Assembly (NCBI GenBank): GCA_023381515.1
Contig: JAMCQI010000103.1
Coordinates: 1-64,000 of the forward strand
Length of the DNA stretch: 64,000 nt
Source of the DNA: Chloroflexota bacterium
GTDB taxonomy: Bacteria; Chloroflexota; Anaerolineae; UBA4142
Reading direction: 5' to 3'
Within the stretch, counting starts at the first letter, position 1. Each line of letters starts with the position of its first letter. The position numbers and the translations under genes were made by a program. Shown here piece after piece: positions 8,019 to 16,999 of this stretch. The notes below the pieces were generated by a model. It worked only from the letters and a program-made list of their open reading frames with translations, did no database searches and was not told the origin of the DNA.

Positions 8019-9107
8019 ATGGCCCAAGTGATTCTCGAAGACGTGAGCAAAGTCTTCGGCGGTGTCGAGGCAGTGAACCGGGTTAATCTCACCATCGCAG
8101 ATGGCGAGTTCTTTGCGCTCCTGGGTCCCTCCGGCTGCGGCAAGACCACGACCCTGCGGATGATCGCTGGCTTGGAGAGCCCGACGCAGGGTCAGATTCA
8201 GATCAGCGGACGGCAGGTCACCCACCTGCCGCCGCGTGATCGCGACGTCGCGATGGTGTTCCAGGATTATGCGCTCTATCCCCACATGACGTTGATGGAT
8301 AACATCGGCTACCCGCTCAAAGTGCGTGGGGTGAGCACAAGTGAACTGCATGCGCGCGTGGCGGAAGCTGCCAAGAGCTTGGATATCGGCGACTTGCTCG
8401 ACCGGCGACCGAGCCAGCTGTCCGGAGGGCAGCAGCAACGCGCCGCAGTCGCGCGCGCGGTCGTTCACCACGCCCAAGTGTTCCTGTTCGACGAACCGTT
8501 GAGCAACCTCGACGCGAAACTGCGCGTCGAAGCCCGAGGTTTTCTGAAGCATCTTCAACGCGAAATCGGGGTGACGACGATCTACGTCACGCACGATCAG
8601 GCCGAGGCGATGGCGCTGGCGGATCGCGTCGCGATTATGGATCACGGCCGCATCGTCCAGGTCGGCACGCCGCTGGAAGTCTACCGCCATCCGCGGACCG
8701 TCTTCGTCGCCTCTTTCCTGGGCAGCCCGCCGATGAACCTGCTTCCCTGCCGGCTGAGCCTGGCAAAGCAGCAAGTCCGTATCGGGCAAGCCGTCCTCCA
8801 TGTGGGGAGTCATGCCCACTGGCCGGACCTGGCGCAGCAGTTCCACGAGGATGAAGAGCTGCTCCTCGGTATTCGCCCCGAGCGCTTGACGCTCCATCCC
8901 ACCGAGACGGCGGAATCGTTTCCAGGCGAGATGTACGTCAGCCAGCCGCTAGGCGCCGAAACGCTCTTGATCCTCCGCGTGGGCGACCGGGCGTTGTCCG
9001 TCCGATTGTTCACCGATGAACCGCCGAACTACTCTGGGCGCGTCTGGCTCGAACCAGATCTCAGACACACCTTTTTCTATCGCGTGAGTGGCGAGCTGGT
9101 GGAGTGA
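8019..9107 (+). CDS. Sugar ABC transporter ATPase, MalK/UgpC-type
   Basis: This 362-aa ATPase has Walker A GPSGCGKTT (about residues 34-42), signature LSGGQQQR, Walker B VFLFDEPLSNLD and the switch histidine in VTHDQAEA. Residues about 240-362 form the OB-type regulatory extension typical of MalK/UgpC proteins. Having the ATPase in the operon is notable because many sugar importers of this type share one encoded elsewhere. Its stop overlaps the upstream end of the hydrolase frame, so the five genes look like one transcript. Confidence 0.92.
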   Translation: MAQVILEDVSKVFGGVEAVNRVNLTIADGEFFALLGPSGCGKTTTLRMIAGLESPTQGQIQISGRQVTHLPPRDRDVAMVFQDYALYPHMTLMDNIGYPLKVRGVSTSELHARVAEAAKSLDIGDLLDRRPSQLSGGQQQRAAVARAVVHHAQVFLFDEPLSNLDAKLRVEARGFLKHLQREIGVTTIYVTHDQAEAMALADRVAIMDHGRIVQVGTPLEVYRHPRTVFVASFLGSPPMNLLPCRLSLAKQQVRIGQAVLHVGSHAHWPDLAQQFHEDEELLLGIRPERLTLHPTETAESFPGEMYVSQPLGAETLLILRVGDRALSVRLFTDEPPNYSGRVWLEPDLRHTFFYRVSGELVE

Positions 9108-9109
9108 GT

Positions 9110-11122
9110 ATGCCCTCCCTCGAACGTTTGACGTTTCCACATAAACATACGGTCGTCGGCAATTTGGTGCGTGCGGATTGCCCAGGGCTGGGGTGGGGGC
9201 GCCTCCAATGGATGGAGCGCGATCTCTCGTTCGCTGCGCTGCGTGGCTTGGTGATCTCCGGCGACACGTTGGTCGAGCCCGCCCAACGCGAATTCGCCTG
9301 GCGACCCGATCATGTGACTGCGCATTATGTCTCTGGCGACCTTGCGATTGATGAAATCAAGGCGGCGCGCGGCGATCTGTTGCTGGATCGCATCACCATT
9401 CGCAACACGAGCGATCGCCCGGAGACAATTCGTCTAGTCTTTCGGGGCCAATACGAGTCGCGAAAAGCGTCCGCGCGCTACTTGCTCGATCGACACACTG
9501 TGCACCTCGACCTGTCCCTCGCTCAACGCGTCCATGTTGCCATTGCCGCCAGCGAAATGCCAACTCGCTTTGTGTTGCGCCCGTACCCTGAACGCACCGA
9601 TCCGGAGCTATTGGCGCGTGACCTCTCGCCCCAACTCCCGGACAGGGTCTTCTGGCACGATCAAATCGTGCCCGGTTGGCGTTTCGACCTGGAACTCGCC
9701 CCGGGCGCGTCCCACGAACTGACCCTCGCCCTGGCGTGCGATGCTGTCGCAGAGGCCGCAGCTGCCAAGGCGCAGGCCGCCTGTCAGAATCCTTCGGAGC
9801 GCTTGGACGCGGAGACGCAAGACTGGGAACACTTTTTGTCCGCCGAGATTCCAATATTCCGCTGCTCCGATCCCACATTGGAGCAACTGTGGCTGTACCA
9901 TTGGTTCGTCCAACGCTCGAACATCGTGCGCCACAACAACCCGCGTTTCCCCTTTCCGTTTCAGATTCCCTCCAAGCACACCTATCCCCATCTCTGGTTT
10001 TGGGATTCGGCCTTTTATGCGCTCATTAATCGCTGGCTGCGCGACCCTCGAATCGCACACGACGACCTGCGCACCGCCGCGCTGCAGCAACTCCCTGACG
10101 GAATGATTCCGCATGAGGTTTACCTCGAGCCGGAGACCGCGCGCGGCAACTGGCCCGACGGCGATGGGCAGGCGAGCAGCATCACGCAATTGCCGATTTA
10201 CGCGTACGCGCTTTGGGAAACCTATCTTGTCACCCGCGATCGGTCATTGCTCGCCGATTTGCTCCCCGCGCTGTTGCGCTACGACGATTGGTGCGCGCGC
10301 GAGCGTGACCGCGATGGCGACGGGTTGATGACCCTGATGCATCGCTGGGAAGGCTGGGATACCTCGCCCCGCTGGGATGTGGGACTGGACGTCGAGCCCG
10401 TGGACGTGAATGCCATGTACTATGAACAAAAGATCGCGATCGCAAATATCGCCCGCGAGTTGGGCGACGATGCGCTGGCGAAGCAATACCTGGCAGAGGC
10501 GGAACGCACGGCGCGTGCCATTCGCGACAAAATGTGGAACCCGCAGGCGCAAACCTTCTTCGATTTACAGGGTCCAGACGAGAGGTTCGTGCCAGTGCGT
10601 ACTCCGGCGGCCTTTGTGACGCTCACGTTCGGCATCGCCACTCCGACCCAAGCCGCGGCGTTGTTCAAGCAGCTGGTTGATCCGAAACTCTTTGGAGCCA
10701 AGTTTCCGATCCCACTCGTCGCCCTCTCCGAGCCCACCTTCACGCCGCACGATTACTGTCGCGGCCCCAGCTGGATCAATCAGAACTGGCTCGTCCTCGA
10801 AGGTTTGCGGCGCTATCGACGGGATGACCTCGCCGCTCCGTTGCTGCACAGCACGCTCGATCTTCTGACGAGCCAGGGGTATCCCTCCGCACGTGAATAC
10901 TTTAATCCGCTGACCGGCGAGGGACTGGGAGCGATCGATCATGGTTGGACGGGACTGTGCCTCGATATGATCGTGCGTCACGTCTGCGGGGTGCAGCGAA
11001 CGGACGACGACTGGCAATTCGTTCCCCTCGACATCGGGTTGGAGTGGTATGAATTAGAATTGCCCGCGCAGCACATTCATGTCCGATTTAATCGGCAGAC
11101 GGGTTATAGCGTGGAGCGTTGA
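9110..11122 (+). CDS. GH63-like (alpha/alpha)6-barrel glycoside hydrolase
   Basis: The 670-aa cytoplasmic protein has no signal peptide. The ATG at 9110 has GGTGGAG upstream; a GTG at 9104 is an alternative. Residues about 1-230 form a beta-rich N-terminal domain. The remainder carries family signatures: LWFWDSAFYALINRW, PDGMIPHEVYLE, WEGWDTSPRWD, YCRGPSWINQNWLVLEGL and NPLTGEGLGAIDHGWTGL. These resemble GH63/trehalase-like enzymes, including mannosylglycerate and glucosylglycerate hydrolases. The Glu in TGEGLG is a likely catalytic residue. Encoded last in the ABC operon, it probably cleaves the imported glycoside inside the cell. The precise linkage is unknown. Confidence 0.8.
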   Translation: MPSLERLTFPHKHTVVGNLVRADCPGLGWGRLQWMERDLSFAALRGLVISGDTLVEPAQREFAWRPDHVTAHYVSGDLAIDEIKAARGDLLLDRITIRNTSDRPETIRLVFRGQYESRKASARYLLDRHTVHLDLSLAQRVHVAIAASEMPTRFVLRPYPERTDPELLARDLSPQLPDRVFWHDQIVPGWRFDLELAPGASHELTLALACDAVAEAAAAKAQAACQNPSERLDAETQDWEHFLSAEIPIFRCSDPTLEQLWLYHWFVQRSNIVRHNNPRFPFPFQIPSKHTYPHLWFWDSAFYALINRWLRDPRIAHDDLRTAALQQLPDGMIPHEVYLEPETARGNWPDGDGQASSITQLPIYAYALWETYLVTRDRSLLADLLPALLRYDDWCARERDRDGDGLMTLMHRWEGWDTSPRWDVGLDVEPVDVNAMYYEQKIAIANIARELGDDALAKQYLAEAERTARAIRDKMWNPQAQTFFDLQGPDERFVPVRTPAAFVTLTFGIATPTQAAALFKQLVDPKLFGAKFPIPLVALSEPTFTPHDYCRGPSWINQNWLVLEGLRRYRRDDLAAPLLHSTLDLLTSQGYPSAREYFNPLTGEGLGAIDHGWTGLCLDMIVRHVCGVQRTDDDWQFVPLDIGLEWYELELPAQHIHVRFNRQTGYSVER

Positions 11123-11194
11123 GGAGAGGGACGAATTCTCCCGGAAAGCTGGCCACTTGAAACGGGAAACCCACGTCAGCGGACGTACGCTCCG

Positions 11195-11602
11195 GGTATA
11201 CCACCTGTACTGGCTGAAAACCTTGTCCGCCCCAGTAACGATGAAAAAGAGATACAGCGGACGAAACCCGGGGTCGATGACCGGCATCAAGTCGCAGGCC
11301 CAGATGTCTTGGGCGTGGTTCTTCAAAAAGGTCGCCCAGGTTTGTGAAGTAGGTTGGGCAGAACGGACACGGGTAATGTAAGTTTGGATGGTGTGCTTGG
11401 CCACCGTCACCCCCAGTCTGAGCAATTCCCCACGAATGCGTTCGGCGCCCCACAACCGATTCTCCTATGCCATCTGTTGAATTCGCGCGACGGTTTCTGC
11501 TTCCAATCTAGGACGACCGCGGCGATGGCGTGATTTGAATTTCCAAAATAACCGAAAACCCTGGCGATGCCAACGGAGGAGCGTGTCGGGTTTGAAGATG
11601 AG
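11195..11602 (-). pseudogene. IS481-like transposase/integrase relic
   Basis: Read from 11602 downwards, the frame gives the N-terminal helix-turn-helix part of an integrase-like transposase (KPDTLLRWHRQGFRLFW, RRGRPRLEAETVARIQQMA). An in-frame TAG follows, then LWGAERIRGELLRLG, then the first catalytic Asp region WACDLMPVID. The catalytic core stops soon after FSQYR and the rest is lost. An about 150-bp stretch (11205-11354) recurs, diverged, at 25009-25157. Confidence 0.8.
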
Positions 11603-11767
11603 GTGTGAACCCACAAGATGCAGCCGGGTCGTGCGAATGCTCCCTTTCGTGGCAAACTTGGGTTCAGCGTAGAGCTGCTCGTCGCTCAGAATGGAGCACA
11701 CTTGGATGATCTTTTCGTTCGCCCAGTTGTTGTGCTCAAACAACCTAACGAGAATACTTTCAGTCAT
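11603..11767 (-). pseudogene. 5' fragment of a DinB-family gene
   Basis: The frame starting at 11767 encodes 55 residues (MTESILVRLFEHNNWANEKI, ending TTRLHLVGSH) that match the start of the DinB/YfiT four-helix-bundle family, including the first metal-ligand-type His region. It then runs in frame straight into transposase sequence. The C-terminal two thirds of DinB are absent, so it is a truncated gene fused to the element. DinB-like proteins are often metal-dependent thiol-related enzymes, but no activity is expected here. Confidence 0.7.
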
Positions 11768-11927
11768 CTGGGCACTCCTTGTCTGAAAGTGCATTTCCCA
11801 ACACCTGCGCAGAATTCTATCATGCCTGCACGAGTTTGCGCGCAGAAAAATGGACGGCTCCACCAAGCCGCCCAAAGAGTTCGAATCGCGCTCCGAGTAT
11901 TACAACGTGCTTTGGTTTTACTGGACA

Positions 11928-12584
11928 CTAACAACGATTGGGTGCCAGATCCGGGAGAACGATGCCGCCGGTTGGCATAACCGGAGCCAGCAGACTGTCC
12001 GCTGGTTCGTAATAGGAACCTAGCGCGCAGGCACGGCACAGTATTCTGCCATCCACGTGCACCTCACGCTGGTTAATGATGTCTTCCCCACAGCTGTCGC
12101 AGACCTCCCGCTGCCCATGCCGACCGATGATCTTTTTCAACGAGATGGTCAACACAACGGGCTGCGCGAGCCACAGTTCGTCATTTGGCATGACCTGGTA
12201 TGCCGCCAGCTGTGCGTGCCACCGATCGGGTGCGCCGGGTGCGTAAAAGAGGGCGCGGGTGCGGGCGGACGGCGCGGCCGCCATACGGATGGCGGACTCC
12301 CTCTCGGTGTCTACAAACGTTGCCGCGGTCTTGCCATAGTCAAGCACGCGCATGGTGCGATGACCGACCGAGCAGCCGGTGGCGGCCGTGATGCCGTCCA
12401 ACAAGCAGCCATCCATTTCCGCAAAGACAAAGACACGCTTGTTGCTTTGCGGCATATCGAGTTGCATGAGCTCTGCGGCATACAATCCCATCCGCACGCC
12501 GAGCACCTGACGCGGACACAAGTGATTGTGGTGTTGCGCCGCCGAATCGTGCAATAGAGTCTGCAAACCCGCCATCGTTTTCAC
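11928..12584 (-). CDS. FmdE-like protein with C-terminal zinc ribbon
   Basis: The 218-aa protein starts at a GTG that overlaps the TGA of the NapH-like gene (GTGA). An ATG nine bases in is an alternative. The N-terminal FmdE domain shows HHNHLCPRQVLGVRMG (Cys23), EMDGCLLDGI (Cys60) and ATGCSVGHR (Cys71), the conserved metal-binding set of the family. The tail holds two CxxC pairs (Cys162/165 and Cys183/186), a zinc ribbon. FmdE proteins occur with tungsten or molybdenum formylmethanofuran dehydrogenases and with other molybdoenzymes, which suggests a cofactor or metal-trafficking role for NapA here. That role is an inference. Confidence 0.8.
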   Translation of the reverse strand: MKTMAGLQTLLHDSAAQHHNHLCPRQVLGVRMGLYAAELMQLDMPQSNKRVFVFAEMDGCLLDGITAATGCSVGHRTMRVLDYGKTAATFVDTERESAIRMAAAPSARTRALFYAPGAPDRWHAQLAAYQVMPNDELWLAQPVVLTISLKKIIGRHGQREVCDSCGEDIINQREVHVDGRILCRACALGSYYEPADSLLAPVMPTGGIVLPDLAPNRC

Positions 12585-13534
12585 CTCGACAATTTGATCC
12601 CCAATCTCAAGCTACTCCGCGGGCAAGGGTCCACGCATGCCCCGCAACGCGTGCACTCGATTTCATCCACCGACCGCTTGTCCATCCTCACGTAATCCGA
12701 CTGAACCCGAATCCCCATTGGACAGCGCATCGCGCACAAGCCACAACCTCGCTGTCCCTGTTCCTTCTCTTGGTCAATCAACACGCGAATGCGCCCGAAC
12801 ATCCCAATCAAGCTGTAGAAAGCCCCAAGCGGGCAGATTGCCCGGCACCATACACGGCGGGAGGAGTAGTCGAGGGCGACGATAACAAGTACGAGGAGCC
12901 ATTCCCACCCGACACCGAAAATCATCGCACGCGACAAGATGTTGATCGGCGAAATCAGTTGAAAGACGGGAAGGCTGCTCGCGAGCGACAGGATCAGCAC
13001 GAGGGCAAGGAACACGTATTTTACCCGACGAGCGATGTGCACTTCTGGCAATCGTCGACCGCGTTTGACCAGCCAGCGATTCAGGCGGTCGCGGGCGTCG
13101 TCGTTCAGGTCGAGGACGAGACCGAGTGGACACACCCAACCGCAAAAGACGCGGCCGAGCAAGGCATACAAGACCACCAACAGGAGAGCGGCAATGGCAA
13201 GTTCTTGATGCAACGTGCGCGAAGCCAGCACCACTTCAAGCGCGGCCATCGGATCGGCGAGCCAGAACCAACCCAGGACGCGAGTGGAGGCTGTCGATCC
13301 CTTGAGCCAACCCAGCCATTCGAAGTGCGCGGAGATGAGCAGGAGCAGAAAGAGCGCAGCCGTCGCGCGGCGAGCCCACATCCAGCGGCGCAGCCATCTC
13401 GTCTTTGCGAGCGCTATTTGGCAGGCCGTCGACAGGCGCCCTCTCGGCGCTTCCAAGGGCTGGTGGCCCGCGTCAAGCCCGCCACTCCGGGCCACGATCG
13501 CCCGCCAGTGTGACGCCACGTGTCTGGGTATCAC
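12581..13534 (-). CDS. napH: NapH-like membrane ferredoxin, quinol dehydrogenase component
   Basis: The 317-aa membrane protein has about five predicted helices. It has two CxxxCP motifs at helix ends (FCGWVCPLG and WCRAICPLGAFY) and two C-terminal [4Fe-4S] motifs (CGLCAMRCPMG and CTRCGACVDPCP). This is the NapH/NosR-like arrangement. NapH with NapG feeds electrons from quinol toward periplasmic nitrate reductase. An N-terminal extension of about 45 residues precedes the first helix, so the true start may lie further in. The start overlaps the stop of the NapG-like gene. Confidence 0.85.
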   Translation of the reverse strand: MIPRHVASHWRAIVARSGGLDAGHQPLEAPRGRLSTACQIALAKTRWLRRWMWARRATAALFLLLLISAHFEWLGWLKGSTASTRVLGWFWLADPMAALEVVLASRTLHQELAIAALLLVVLYALLGRVFCGWVCPLGLVLDLNDDARDRLNRWLVKRGRRLPEVHIARRVKYVFLALVLILSLASSLPVFQLISPINILSRAMIFGVGWEWLLVLVIVALDYSSRRVWCRAICPLGAFYSLIGMFGRIRVLIDQEKEQGQRGCGLCAMRCPMGIRVQSDYVRMDKRSVDEIECTRCGACVDPCPRSSLRLGIKLSR

Positions 13535-14106
13535 AAGACACCTCGCGGATCAATCGGTATGGAACTGGGATTCGTGAGACAGGCGTGGTCGCACAAGCCA
13601 CAGCCCACGCACGCGTCCTCTTGTACGATGGCACGTCCTCTCAGATCGAGCACGATAGCGCTGTCGGGGAAGGGACAGGCATGCCAGCACGCGCGGCAAG
13701 GCGTGCCTTGCCACGCGAGGCATGTATCGCGATTGAGCACCGCTGTGCCCATCCGAATGCTCGCCCAGTTGCTGACCGGACGCAGCGCGCCGCTGGGACA
13801 TGCGGCAATGCATTTCAACTCATCGTACCCTTGGCAAAGATAACACGGCACGCGCCGTGAGTCCAAGTAGGGCGTTCCAATCGCGACGCTGGCGTTGGCA
13901 GCAGTGAGAGACAGAGCGTGATATGGGCACGCCTCGACGCACTGTCCGCAGCGGATGCACGAAGCAAGAAATTCGGATTCATCGAGTGCACCGGGTGGAC
14001 GCAGCAACATCGGCGCGCGCGTTTTTAATCCTTCCAAAAGGAGCTTGCTCGACCACGCAATGCCGAGAAATCCAATGCTCGTGATAAAATTTCGTCGAGT
14101 AAACAT
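13531..14106 (-). CDS. napG: NapG-like ferredoxin with four [4Fe-4S] clusters
   Basis: I start at the ATG at 14106 (MFTRRNFITSIGFLGIAW), giving 191 aa with a twin-arginine-like signal. The longer frame adds 13 non-conserved residues. Four cysteine motifs follow: CIRCGQCVEACP, CYLCQGYDELKCIAACP, CLAWQGTPCRACWHACP and CVGCGLCDHAC. This spacing is that of NapG/MauM ferredoxins. It should sit on the outer face of the membrane and pass electrons from NapH to the cytochrome or NapA. Its stop overlaps the NapH-like start (ATGA), so the two are translationally coupled. Confidence 0.88.
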   Translation of the reverse strand: MFTRRNFITSIGFLGIAWSSKLLLEGLKTRAPMLLRPPGALDESEFLASCIRCGQCVEACPYHALSLTAANASVAIGTPYLDSRRVPCYLCQGYDELKCIAACPSGALRPVSNWASIRMGTAVLNRDTCLAWQGTPCRACWHACPFPDSAIVLDLRGRAIVQEDACVGCGLCDHACLTNPSSIPIDPRGVL

Positions 14107-14134
14107 ACATTCGGTAAACAGGTAAACAGGAAAC

Positions 14135-14192
14135 CAGGTAGACAAGCTGACTCAACGACCTGCACACCTGTCTACCTGTATATCTGTCAGCT
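14135..14192. repeat. Overlapping inverted repeats between nap genes
   Basis: CAGGTAGACA at 14135-14144 pairs with TGTCTACCTG at 14169-14178. AGCTGAC at 14145-14151 pairs with GTCAGCT at 14186-14192. The two stems overlap, so they are alternative or pseudoknotted. The spacer separates the diheme lipoprotein gene from the NapG-like gene and could process or attenuate the mRNA. Confidence 0.5.
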
Positions 14193-14201
14193 GGCTCCCC
14201 T

Positions 14202-14537
14202 TTACTTTTTCAGCACTGGCGTCACTTCAGTCGCCGCCTCGGGCACATGACACGTTCGACAGTTCGCCGTCAGGTAGAGATCGGGCAGGTCTTTGTGTAC
14301 CAACTTGGGCGCTTCGCCAATTCCGTCTTTGTGGCAGCCGAGGCAATCGGTGACCAGCCACGCATTTTGGTGCTGCGGCTTGTCAGGGATGACGGGCGGG
14401 AACGCGTGCGCGGCGAATGCGCTCATTGGCGTCGGATACGGCGTTGGCGTCGGCGGAACGGGCGTGGGCGCGGGCTGGCACGCGGCGAGCGCGAAACAGA
14501 GCAAGAGTATAATCGGAATGATCGAGTATCGGGTCAT
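14202..14537 (-). CDS. Diheme c-type cytochrome lipoprotein (NapB-like role)
   Basis: The ATG at 14537 has GAGGAAAACT upstream. The 111-aa product has a lipoprotein signal ending in ALAAC (Cys20), a Pro/Thr tether, then two haem c sites, CLGCH and CRTCH, spaced about 30 residues apart. NapB is also a small diheme cytochrome that reduces NapA, but this protein is shorter and lipid-anchored. I call it NapB-like from position and haem content only. It lies immediately downstream of napA. Confidence 0.75.
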   Translation of the reverse strand: MTRYSIIPIILLLCFALAACQPAPTPVPPTPTPYPTPMSAFAAHAFPPVIPDKPQHQNAWLVTDCLGCHKDGIGEAPKLVHKDLPDLYLTANCRTCHVPEAATEVTPVLKK

Positions 14538-14594
14538 AGTTTTCCTCGCGATTCGGGATACGGGATGCGCGTCACTCGTATCCCATATCACGTT

Positions 14595-16934
14595 CTACGC
14601 CTTCGCCAACTTGACCGCGCAGATTTTGAACTCGGGTTGCTTGGAGGCGGCATCGTACGCGTCAATCGTCACGCGGTTGATGAGACTGTTGTCGTCAGAC
14701 CAGTGAAACGGCACAAAGACCATGCCGACGCGCGGCGTATCAATCACACGCGCTTTAATTGTCGCCGTGCCACGGCGCGACGTAATCTTGACCAGGTCGC
14801 CGGTCTTGACGCCCAGTTTGTCTGCATCAAACGGATGGATTTCCATGAACGCCTCGGGCTGCGCGCGCCGCAACTCTTCAACCTTCATCGTCATCGTGCC
14901 AGTGTGCCAATGCTCCAGCACGCGCCCAGTCGAAAGAACGTACGGATATTCGCTGTCCGTTGGTTCGGCAGGCGGCTTGGCAGGGCGCAACCACAAGACC
15001 GCGCGGTTCTTGGGTCCGCCATAGAATTTCACATCACCCGGTTTCAGCGTGTCGTCGGCGAAAGGTCCTTTGTCGAGTAGCGGGTCTTCACCTTTGACGA
15101 AGCGGCGGCTCGTTCCAGGATGCGATTCATCCGGCACGGGCCAGCGCAAGCCGCGCTCTTTGCGCAGCCGCTCCCGGGTCATACCGGTGAAATCGTACGC
15201 TGTGCCCCGCGACGCCTCGCGCATTTCATCCCACGCGTCCGCCGCCGTTTTGAATTTCGACGACATGTAACCCTGCGGGACGACGCCGCGTTGTTCGAGG
15301 CGAGCCGCGAAATCGAGCAGGATGTCGAAATCGGCGCGCGCTTCGCCCGGTGCTTTGACCAGTTTCGGCATCAACTGATAACGACGCTCGGACATTCCGA
15401 ACACGCCTTCTTTCTCGCTCCACATCGCGGCAGGCAGAACCACATCCGCGAGTTCGGTGGTGCGAGTTGGGAATGCGTCGATCACGACGACAAGGGGTTT
15501 GTTCGGACGATCCTTGCCCATGGCATCGCGATAGCCAGTAAGGTTGGGCAGCGACTGTCCTGGATTGGTCGTGAGAATCAGCATTGCTTTGATCTTGTTC
15601 TCGGCAAGCGCTTTGAACATATCAATCGTGTTGAGACCGGCTTTGTCTTTGATCGTCCCCGGTTTCGCTCCCCACAGTTTTTCCATCGCCGCGCGATGAT
15701 CGGGATTGGTTGGGTCGCGCCCGTAGGGCAAGAGGTGCGAGAGCGAGCCGGTATCGCGCACGCCGCCGCACGCGTTGGGTTGACCGGTGAGCGAGAATGA
15801 AGTCGCGCCGGGTTTGCAAATTTGCCCGGTCAGGAGATGCAGGTTGTGAACCAGATTGTTCGCCCAGACGCCGAATTGCCGCTGGTTCAGCCCCATTGTC
15901 CAGAACGACATCGTGGGTCCCTGCGCAAACATGCGCGCGGCTTGGCGAATCTTCGTCGCCGGGACGCCGCACTTGTCCGCGACTTTTTCGGGCGTATAAT
16001 CCGCGAGGAATTTCACGTAATCATCGAACCCCACGTCTACGGGCGCGCCCTTCGCATCCACGGTGCGGAACAACACGTTCTTTTCGATGAATGCCTGATC
16101 GTGCAATTTGTCCGCGAGGATGACCTGCGCCATCGCATTGAACAGCCACAAGTCATAACCAGGAATCGGGTCCAGCAGCATGTCGGCGACGCGGCGCACG
16201 GGCGACTTGCGCGGATCGAGCAAAATGATCTGCACATTCTTGCCTTCGGCTTTGCGCGCGAGAATGCGGTCGAAGATAACAGGATGGCATTCCGCCGTAT
16301 TCGAACCAACGATGAAGAAGGTCTGTGCCTTTTCGATGTCGTCGTAGGATCCCATCGGCTCGTCCTTGCCGAAGGTGGTGGTATAGCCACCGACCGCGCT
16401 CGCCATGCACAGCCGCGGGTTGCCCTCGACATTGTTCGTGCCGATTCCGCCTTTGAACAGACGATTCGCGACATACGATTCTTCCGACAGCGCTTGACCC
16501 GAACCGTAGTACGCCACGCTGTCCGCGCCTGCAGTCTTGATCGCGTCCGCGAATTTATCGGCGACGAGATTCATCGCTTCGTCCCAACTTGCTTCGGTCA
16601 ATTTGCCGTCCTTGCGAATCATCGGCTTGGTGAGACGATCCGACGAGTACACCACCTTGGGCAGGAACAAACTTTTCGCGCAAACCAATCCCTTGGTCGT
16701 CGGATGGTCGGGATCCCCTTTGAGCGCGACGAGTTCTCCGTTTGTGATGCCGAGTTGGACACCGCAGCCCGTGCCGCAAAAGCGGCAGACCGATTTAGCC
16801 CATTGTTGCACTGCTTCGATGGTGGGACGCGCGGTGGGTTGAGGTTGTGGCGTCGCGGGCGGCGCGCAACCAGCTGCTGTTGCTACCGCTGCCATCGCAG
16901 CGGCTTTCAAAAAATCGCGTCGTGTTAAATCCAT
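14595..16934 (-). CDS. napA: Periplasmic nitrate reductase catalytic subunit NapA
   Basis: The ATG at 16934 follows GAGGTG with good spacing. The 779-aa product has a Tat signal (TRRDFLKAAAMAA) ending at a lipobox-like AAGC, so it may be lipid-anchored as well as Tat-exported. The [4Fe-4S] ligands are Cys50, Cys53, Cys57 and Cys85. Cys176 in NPRLCMASAVGGY is the expected molybdenum ligand of Nap-type enzymes. The C terminus holds the MGD-binding beta-barrel (VLSTGRVLEHWHTGTMT). It reduces nitrate to nitrite outside the cytoplasmic membrane. Neighbouring napD, napG and napH support Nap rather than assimilatory NasA or formate dehydrogenase. Confidence 0.9.
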   Translation of the reverse strand: MDLTRRDFLKAAAMAAVATAAGCAPPATPQPQPTARPTIEAVQQWAKSVCRFCGTGCGVQLGITNGELVALKGDPDHPTTKGLVCAKSLFLPKVVYSSDRLTKPMIRKDGKLTEASWDEAMNLVADKFADAIKTAGADSVAYYGSGQALSEESYVANRLFKGGIGTNNVEGNPRLCMASAVGGYTTTFGKDEPMGSYDDIEKAQTFFIVGSNTAECHPVIFDRILARKAEGKNVQIILLDPRKSPVRRVADMLLDPIPGYDLWLFNAMAQVILADKLHDQAFIEKNVLFRTVDAKGAPVDVGFDDYVKFLADYTPEKVADKCGVPATKIRQAARMFAQGPTMSFWTMGLNQRQFGVWANNLVHNLHLLTGQICKPGATSFSLTGQPNACGGVRDTGSLSHLLPYGRDPTNPDHRAAMEKLWGAKPGTIKDKAGLNTIDMFKALAENKIKAMLILTTNPGQSLPNLTGYRDAMGKDRPNKPLVVVIDAFPTRTTELADVVLPAAMWSEKEGVFGMSERRYQLMPKLVKAPGEARADFDILLDFAARLEQRGVVPQGYMSSKFKTAADAWDEMREASRGTAYDFTGMTRERLRKERGLRWPVPDESHPGTSRRFVKGEDPLLDKGPFADDTLKPGDVKFYGGPKNRAVLWLRPAKPPAEPTDSEYPYVLSTGRVLEHWHTGTMTMKVEELRRAQPEAFMEIHPFDADKLGVKTGDLVKITSRRGTATIKARVIDTPRVGMVFVPFHWSDDNSLINRVTIDAYDAASKQPEFKICAVKLAKA

Positions 16935-16999
16935 AATCACCTCAGATCAAACGTGCCCAAGCGGCCAAATTTGCCATAAATTCATTGGGCGCGTTTGGC

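Noticed and set aside
14595..16934. Formate dehydrogenase or NasA instead of NapA
   Set aside because: The Cys-type Mo ligand in NPRLCMASAVGGY, the Tat signal and the napD, napG and napH neighbours fit Nap better.
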